Below, piece by piece: positions 58,617-64,000 of a DNA stretch of 64,000 nt (position 1 is its first letter; every line of letters starts with the position of its first letter). Under the pieces are notes generated by a model. The model saw nothing but the letters and a program-made list of their open reading frames with translations, did not search any database and was not told the origin of the DNA. Source of the DNA: CAKRJP01 sp963597615 (GTDB lineage Bacteria > Bacillota > Clostridia > Lachnospirales > Lachnospiraceae); the NCBI GenBank assembly GCA_963597615.1, contig CAVBQS010000022.1:62001-126000 (forward strand). Reading direction: 5' to 3'. Made by a program: the position numbers and the translations under genes.

Positions 58617-60227
58617 CTAGATACTAGCCACAAGGATCAAGGCCACTCCAATAACAATGGTTACAGGCACAGTAATGGTCAGCAATTTCTTTAAGACTTC
58701 TCCCTCTCTGCCAAGAATATTTGCAGTGGTGGTTCCTAATATAATCTTGCTTGGGCTTACTGCCGCCCCAATGGCTCCACCTGCGGTCTGAGCACCTAAG
58801 ACTGCCGGCACGCTGACCTTCAAAAGGCTGGCAGTGGTTCTCTGGAAATCCCCAAAGAGAATGTTAGAACTCATATTGCTTCCTGTCATAAAAGTTCCAA
58901 GAAGTCCCACAAATGGTGCCAAGATCAGATAGGCCTTTCCTAAAACATTGGCAATTCCCTCAGCCAAGACTACTGTCTGTCCGGTTCCACTCATAATTTT
59001 CGACATAATAACTAATCCAATCACCGCAATACCAGAAGGCATGGTCATGGAAACAGATTTCACGAAAATGCGCTTCACACCGCCTTCCGAAATCCAACCC
59101 TTACCCTTATAGTAAATAAGGCCTACGATGGCAGAAATAAATAAAAACATGCTGGCATGAGTAAATGGCGCAAAAGCAGAAAAACTCTCTGTAGCAGCAT
59201 TTACATAGCCATAGCCTGTGGAAGTTTCAGGGAAAGCTAGCCCCACAGAAAACTGACCCAAGAAACTATTAATTGGTTTTACCAAAAGTACGATTAAAGT
59301 CAATGCAGACAAAAGAAAATACGGAACAAAGGCCTGGACCAAAGACATATCAGGCACCTCTTCTTCCTCTTTATTTCCTTCTGGCTTTCTCTCCATAATA
59401 GGGCTATCTGCAAGACTCCAACTATCCCTATACATCTTCATTCTTCCCATAAGGAAAAGGACGATTAAAGCCAGACAGGAAGGAAGGAAACAAGACAGGG
59501 TGGTATTTAACTGGCTAAGGAAAAGTTCTCCCCCTCCCTGAATGACTGTCAGGACAATTACTGCAGGAAGGCCTTTTTTTACTGCCTTTCCCTTTCCGTA
59601 GAACCAACAGATGGCAAGTCCCGTAACAAAGTCCCAGAACAAAAGGAAAAGAGCCGTCCAAAAGGCTGCCAAAAAGTATTCCTGACTTCCGGCAGAAAGC
59701 CCTGCAGACATTGCCAGGGAATCCCAAGCTGCCGCCAAGGTTCCAAAGGTGTTCCCCCAGGATTGTCCTAAGAGGGGAATAATAACCGCCCACATAGGGG
59801 ATACTCCGATTCCAATTAAAAGAGGGGCTCCTACAGCCACTGGCACACCGAATCCTGTAATTCCCTGCAGAAAGCTAACAAAGATCCAGCCCATGGCCAT
59901 TACCAGAAGCAGTTCATTGGGAAGTAATTTTCCCATACCATTTCGGATTACCAAAAAGGCCTTGGCTTCGTCTCCCACCTGGTACATTAAAATGGCCGTC
60001 CACACAATGATCAAGATGATTAAGGCACTCCAAATCCCCTTGGCGCTTTCCGAAGCGATCAGCTTAATGTCCGCCTTGTAAACTGCAAGGCCTGTGACAA
60101 TGGTGATAACAAGTCCCACTGCCGCAGCCTCTGTGGCCCCCCAGTTAAACTTAATCATCAAGACCAGCAAGGCGATGATAGGAAGGAAAGCCATAATCCA
60201 CATAAAAAAGTTAACAGGTATATTCAT
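58617..60227 (-). CDS. LctP (L-lactate permease) family transporter
   Basis: A 536-residue membrane protein with about 13 helices, matching the lactate/glycolate permease family: FLQGITGFGVPVAVGAPLLIGIG (about 110-132), LGQSWGNTFGTLAAAWD, and the second repeat LVGLLGTFMTGSNMSSNILFGDFQ near residue 455. The family carries lactate, glycolate and related 2-hydroxy or 2-oxo acids. Its place between allC and carbamate kinase suggests a ureide-pathway acid. Oxamate, the end product, is an isostere of pyruvate and lactate, so export of oxamate or uptake of glyoxylate is a plausible inference. Confidence 0.85.
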   Translation of the reverse strand: MNIPVNFFMWIMAFLPIIALLVLMIKFNWGATEAAAVGLVITIVTGLAVYKADIKLIASESAKGIWSALIILIIVWTAILMYQVGDEAKAFLVIRNGMGKLLPNELLLVMAMGWIFVSFLQGITGFGVPVAVGAPLLIGIGVSPMWAVIIPLLGQSWGNTFGTLAAAWDSLAMSAGLSAGSQEYFLAAFWTALFLLFWDFVTGLAICWFYGKGKAVKKGLPAVIVLTVIQGGGELFLSQLNTTLSCFLPSCLALIVLFLMGRMKMYRDSWSLADSPIMERKPEGNKEEEEVPDMSLVQAFVPYFLLSALTLIVLLVKPINSFLGQFSVGLAFPETSTGYGYVNAATESFSAFAPFTHASMFLFISAIVGLIYYKGKGWISEGGVKRIFVKSVSMTMPSGIAVIGLVIMSKIMSGTGQTVVLAEGIANVLGKAYLILAPFVGLLGTFMTGSNMSSNILFGDFQRTTASLLKVSVPAVLGAQTAGGAIGAAVSPSKIILGTTTANILGREGEVLKKLLTITVPVTIVIGVALILVASI

Positions 60228-60257
60228 ATTTTTTTCAACTCCAGCTTTTTCTATTTT

Positions 60258-61199
60258 CTACTGATGAATCACAGTTCCCGTTTTTCCTGCAATTCCATCT
60301 GCCGCCTTCTCAAGCAAGGTTATCAAGGTAGATCTTCCCTGTCCTGATTTTGCAAATCGAATGGCCGCCTCCACCTTTGGAAGCATGGAACCCTTGGCAA
60401 ACTGTCCTTCCTCAATATATTTTTCAGCCTCTTCTACCGTAAGGTCTGATAACCATTCTTGATTGTCTTTTCCGAAATTAATGGCTACCTTTTCCACAGC
60501 AGTAAGAATTACCAAAAAATCTGCTCCCAGTTTAGAAGCAAGGAGGCTGCTGGCATTGTCCTTGTCAATCACTGCATTACAGCCTACTAATTTTCCATTC
60601 TCATTCACCACAGGGATTCCACCGCCACCACAGGTAATGACAATATGACCGGCACTTACCAGACTCTTGATGGTCTCCAACTCCCGAATACGCTTTGGCA
60701 TAGGCGAAGCCACTACAATACGGTAGCCTCTTCCTGCATCTTCCATACAGCGAATTCCCTTAGCCTCCATCTTATCAGCCTCTTCCTTGGTTAGGAACCT
60801 ACCGATGGGCTTTGTAGGATTTTTAAAAGCAGGGTCTTCTTTATCTACTTCCACCTGAGATAAGATTGTAGATACCTTTCCGTCAATCTTTCGCTCGTAA
60901 AGCTCATATTTTATGGCATTTTGAAGGTCGATGCCAATATAGCCCTGGCTCATAGCCACACTGGTAGGCAGGGGAATCTGTTTATACTTTTCATTGGTAA
61001 CTGCCAGATTGTCCATGGCATTCTGGATCATTCCCACCTGGGGACCATTGCCATGGGTCACAATAATATCCAGGCCCTGTTCTGCCAGATCCACAATGAC
61101 TTTAGCAGTATTTGCCACTGCCTCTTTTTGCTCGTCAATGTCATTTCCAAGAGCGTTTCCTCCTAGGGCAATTACAACTTTCTTTTTCTCCATGTTCAA
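60258..61199 (-). CDS. arcC: Carbamate kinase
   Basis: A 313-residue amino-acid-kinase-fold enzyme that makes ATP from carbamoyl phosphate and ADP, releasing ammonia and CO2. Motifs are VIALGGNALG, VTHGNGPQVGMI, PTSVAMSQGYIG, VVASPMPKRI, CGGGGIPVVNENG and AVIDKDNASSLLASKL. Length is typical. It follows the FdrA-YlbE gene by 44 bp. In this setting it captures the carbamoyl phosphate from oxalurate cleavage and is the equivalent of AllK. Confidence 0.93.
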   Translation of the reverse strand: MNMEKKKVVIALGGNALGNDIDEQKEAVANTAKVIVDLAEQGLDIIVTHGNGPQVGMIQNAMDNLAVTNEKYKQIPLPTSVAMSQGYIGIDLQNAIKYELYERKIDGKVSTILSQVEVDKEDPAFKNPTKPIGRFLTKEEADKMEAKGIRCMEDAGRGYRIVVASPMPKRIRELETIKSLVSAGHIVITCGGGGIPVVNENGKLVGCNAVIDKDNASSLLASKLGADFLVILTAVEKVAINFGKDNQEWLSDLTVEEAEKYIEEGQFAKGSMLPKVEAAIRFAKSGQGRSTLITLLEKAADGIAGKTGTVIHQ

Positions 61200-61243
61200 T
61201 CTCCTATCTACAAATAAAATAGCAAGCTATGGTTTAAAAATGA

Positions 61244-64000
61244 TTATTCAGCCTCATAGCCAAGCTTCTTTGCGTAAGCCACAATGGCTTTCTCGAAGCA
61301 TTCAATCGGAGGATGTACAGTTCCGGCACCAATCTGGCCTTTTCCTGCAACCTTATTGGCAATACCAGTGTTAATGACTGGAGTAATTCCTTTTTCTACC
61401 ACCAGTCTTGCATCGATTCCAAGGCAAATTCCCTGGAAGTTCCAGGTTGGAACCGTAAAGTTTGGATTGCGGTCAATGACGATCTCCATCATTTCATTGC
61501 TGGTGCGAAGGGCATCTTCATAACCACCAGCTCCTACAAATCTTGTTACTGCAGGGGCTGCGATCATAGCCATACCACCTACACCGAAGGTTTCTGTAAT
61601 GGCAGAATCACCCATATCCGGGCAAGCATCCTCTGCATCATAGCCTGTAAAGTAGAGGCCCTGTGGAGTATTTACCGGTCCGGTAAACCATTCATCTCCC
61701 ATACCTGCAATACGGATACCAAACTCATAACCATTACGGCACATAGCAGTAACAATGGTTCCGTCTGTATCTTTTCTGGCATCATCCATAACAGCCTTTC
61801 CGGTTGCCATCATAATATTTAAGAAGAACTGATCCGTGTCTGCCAAGAATTTAATTACGTCATAACGGTCTTTTTCTTCCATATCCATAGCGGTAATAGC
61901 CGGAGCCACTTCCTTTAAGAAAGCTAAGGATGCTGCAATATTTCTCTGGTGGAACTCATCTCCCATGGCAATAGCCTTTGCGATCAATGGATTTAAAGCC
62001 AAACCATTTTCCATTCCACGAAGGACCTTGCCAAGAGTCGGGCCAAGTACATCTCGCATCCAACGAAGTCTATTTACTACCTCCTCGTCGTAAGCACCGA
62101 AACGAAGAACCTTTCCGATTCCTTCATTCATGGTACAGTAAGCCTTGTTTCCGCCAGTCTCATTTTCTACTACAAAAACTGCCATATTTGGAGAAGTAAT
62201 ACCACCCATAGGACCTACCGCATTGCAGTGGTGGCAGGGGATAAATTCAATCTCTCCGCGGGACAGCATCTTCCTTGCTTCCTCTTCTGTGTCAGCCCAC
62301 TCCTCAAACATAACAGCTCCCACGCAGGATCCCTGCATTGGATCTGGCATATTCTCATAAGCTACCGGCGGACCTGCATGGAGAATGACCTTTCCATTAT
62401 TTCTAGAAAACTCCGGAATCACTTCCTTAGCACGGACATTGTCTTTTAATACTGGCTGGGAAGCCACAATCTTTGCTGTTACTTCCTGATTCCAAAGGTC
62501 GATCTGTTCATAATTTCTAAGGAAGTTTAAAGTCTTAATGAGCTTTACATTTCCTCCAGCCGGAGGTGCCCAGTCATACTGAACCACTTCACATCCAAAC
62601 TGTTCTACAACTTCCGCAAAACTCTTAAGACCAATATTAATGATTCTTGGCTTTTCTGAAAGTAATGCCTTAAGTTCTTTTGATGGCTCGTGTTTTTCGC
62701 AAGCTACGGTTTCTTTCTTTCGAACCTCTTTTACCGGTTCCTCAAAATCTCTGCCAATGGCACGAATTGCGGTACGGCAAGCCAGTTTATTATTCTCGCA
62801 AACAATCACACCTGCATTTTTTAATTTATTTACTGCTTCGTCATATCCCTGATAATCGCTTCTGGTTCCACAAACAGTTGCCACAAAGAATACCTTTCTT
62901 CCCTGGGCATCTGCCTTTGCCTGAAGCTCTTTGATGGTAGGGATTAGGGAGCCAGCCATGTCTTCATGAGAGCCATATCCCAACATAATGTCAAGAAGCA
63001 CCACTCCCGTAGACGGGTCATCCACAGCCTCCTGCATGCATTCAATACGCTTTGCAGGGTCGATCATAGGATGTGGTTTTCCTTGGGTATAAGCATCATC
63101 TCCCAAATCCACAACCACATTACCATCTAATTGAAGCATATATCCTTCAATATCCTCCGGTGGAACCTGGCAGTTCATAGCATCTTTAATGAGCATGGCC
63201 GCCTCATTTGCCAGAGTTCCTCCTGAGTAGTATGCCTTAATAGTCTTATTATCTTCTGCCTTGTAAAATTCAGAAGTATCTACATCAACAGTAGCTTCAG
63301 GAACTTCGCTTCCGCGAACCAGGCTTACTGCAAGGCGAGCTGCCTCATCCAATGTATAGGCATGGTAGAAACCTTCCTCATGATAGTCTGGTTTTTCTCC
63401 CACAAAAAGGGTAACTACCGGCTTGCTAAAATTAGAAAGTCTTGCAGAAATTTGATCTCTTACTTCCTTTGCCGGTGGTTTAGAAACAATCAACAATACC
63501 TTCACAGTATCATCATCTTCCATGGCATCGATCATGTCCATCATGGTGATTCCGCCAATCTTGGCATTAAGGTCACGACCTCCGATACCGATGGCATTGG
63601 TCACACCCTCTCCAAGCCTGTCAATAATAGTGGTAACTTCCTGAATACCAGTTCCAGAAGCTCCAATAATTCCAATAGAACCTGGAGTTACTTTATTGGT
63701 AAATGCAATAGGCACACCCTGTATGATTCCGGTACCGCAGTCAGGTCCCATAAGAGCCAATCCTTTTTCATGAGCTTTCTCTTTTAAGGCCTTCTCATCT
63801 TCAATGGTAACATTGTCACTGAACATGAATACGTTAAGGCCCTCATCCAAGGCCCGATCAGCCTCAAGAGCTGCATAGGCTCCGGGAATAGAAATAACAG
63901 CCAAATTTGCCTCCGGCATTTTCTCAAGAGCCTTGTCCCAGGACTTGACACTTTCAGCCCCTTTCTTTCCTTCAGAGGCAGTTGCCTGTTTCTTAAGAAA
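61244..64000 (-). CDS. fdrA: Fused FdrA-YlbE (oxamate carbamoyltransferase components), 5' end outside window
   Basis: The frame is open from the right edge (27 codons before the first internal ATG at 63919), so the N-terminus is missing. The visible 918 codons hold a FdrA-like half (PEANLAVISIPGAYAALEA, LMGPDCGTGIIQGVPIAF, GIIGASGTGIQEVTTII; succinyl-CoA-synthetase-alpha-like). They also hold a complete YlbE/DUF1116 half from about residue 425 of the ATG numbering (YDWAPPAGGN, FIPCHHCNAVGPMGGITSPN, FHQRNIAASLAF). In E. coli these are separate proteins, AllF and AllG, which with AllH form oxamate carbamoyltransferase. It should cleave oxalurate to oxamate and carbamoyl phosphate. A linker (KKETVACEKHEPSKE) joins the halves. 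AllH is not in the window. Confidence 0.88.
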   Translation of the reverse strand, partial: FLKKQATASEGKKGAESVKSWDKALEKMPEANLAVISIPGAYAALEADRALDEGLNVFMFSDNVTIEDEKALKEKAHEKGLALMGPDCGTGIIQGVPIAFTNKVTPGSIGIIGASGTGIQEVTTIIDRLGEGVTNAIGIGGRDLNAKIGGITMMDMIDAMEDDDTVKVLLIVSKPPAKEVRDQISARLSNFSKPVVTLFVGEKPDYHEEGFYHAYTLDEAARLAVSLVRGSEVPEATVDVDTSEFYKAEDNKTIKAYYSGGTLANEAAMLIKDAMNCQVPPEDIEGYMLQLDGNVVVDLGDDAYTQGKPHPMIDPAKRIECMQEAVDDPSTGVVLLDIMLGYGSHEDMAGSLIPTIKELQAKADAQGRKVFFVATVCGTRSDYQGYDEAVNKLKNAGVIVCENNKLACRTAIRAIGRDFEEPVKEVRKKETVACEKHEPSKELKALLSEKPRIINIGLKSFAEVVEQFGCEVVQYDWAPPAGGNVKLIKTLNFLRNYEQIDLWNQEVTAKIVASQPVLKDNVRAKEVIPEFSRNNGKVILHAGPPVAYENMPDPMQGSCVGAVMFEEWADTEEEARKMLSRGEIEFIPCHHCNAVGPMGGITSPNMAVFVVENETGGNKAYCTMNEGIGKVLRFGAYDEEVVNRLRWMRDVLGPTLGKVLRGMENGLALNPLIAKAIAMGDEFHQRNIAASLAFLKEVAPAITAMDMEEKDRYDVIKFLADTDQFFLNIMMATGKAVMDDARKDTDGTIVTAMCRNGYEFGIRIAGMGDEWFTGPVNTPQGLYFTGYDAEDACPDMGDSAITETFGVGGMAMIAAPAVTRFVGAGGYEDALRTSNEMMEIVIDRNPNFTVPTWNFQGICLGIDARLVVEKGITPVINTGIANKVAGKGQIGAGTVHPPIECFEKAIVAYAKKLGYEAE

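Overview
This window looks like a chromosomal segment of an anaerobic, low-to-moderate GC Firmicute, most likely a Lachnospiraceae-type Clostridium relative. The grounds are the oxygen-independent cobalamin genes (cbiD, cbiG), a phenylalanine T-box, a ptsG-glcT-ptsH glucose module, strong AGGAGG-type ribosome binding sites, TTGACA/TATAAT-type promoters and a Firmicute-type 6S RNA. Nearly all genes lie on the minus strand. Only tyrA-aroA and a small DUF4180/GIY-YIG islet are on the plus strand. I saw no rRNA, tRNA, transposase, CRISPR array or phage gene.

Layout. 1-8.2 kb holds a FUSC-HAD fusion cut by the window edge, a tiny repeat protein, a GltS symporter beside an orphan TAXI binding lipoprotein, an unknown membrane-anchored protein, and the TrkH/TrkA potassium system. 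8.3-10.4 kb is an EF-G-like GTPase with unusual G motifs. 10.6-13.0 kb is tyrA-aroA (aromatic amino acids). 13.1-14.2 kb is a small accessory islet. 14.3-17.4 kb holds a ketopantoate-reductase-like protein and an unusual cohesin-sensor/histidine-kinase-ATPase protein. 17.4-33.3 kb is one long cobalamin operon of 17 genes (cbiD to cbiC) driven by a sigma-A promoter with a very short leader and no visible B12 riboswitch. 33.4-38.4 kb is pheS-pheT-queA behind a T-box. 38.4-42.0 kb is ptsG-glcT-ptsH with a RAT/terminator switch. 42.0-45.4 kb is a large papain-fold protease protein paired with a GNAT protein. 45.5-54.2 kb holds YihY, 6S RNA, DUF3784, thrC, leuCD, a permease-like protein with a hendecad coiled coil, a PHP phosphoesterase, a DUF4203-like protein with an acidic tail, and an ArsP_2-type exporter. 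54.4-64.0 kb is a ureide (allantoate) catabolism locus.

How the genes work together. The ureide genes form a nearly closed fermentation route. AllC converts allantoate to ureidoglycine. PucG transaminates ureidoglycine with glyoxylate to give oxalurate and glycine. A fused FdrA-YlbE protein is the core of oxamate carbamoyltransferase and splits oxalurate to oxamate and carbamoyl phosphate. Carbamate kinase then makes ATP. An LctP-family permease and a 68-residue membrane protein sit between these enzymes, and oxamate (a pyruvate/lactate analogue) is a plausible cargo. A three-domain XRE-GntR-FCD regulator is encoded in the locus.

The most unusual items are the cohesin-HATPase protein without a recognisable phosphoacceptor box, the AvrRpt2-like protease/GNAT pair, the 170-bp out-of-frame overlap of cobC and cbiB, and the ureide locus with its fused FdrA-YlbE and putative oxamate carrier.
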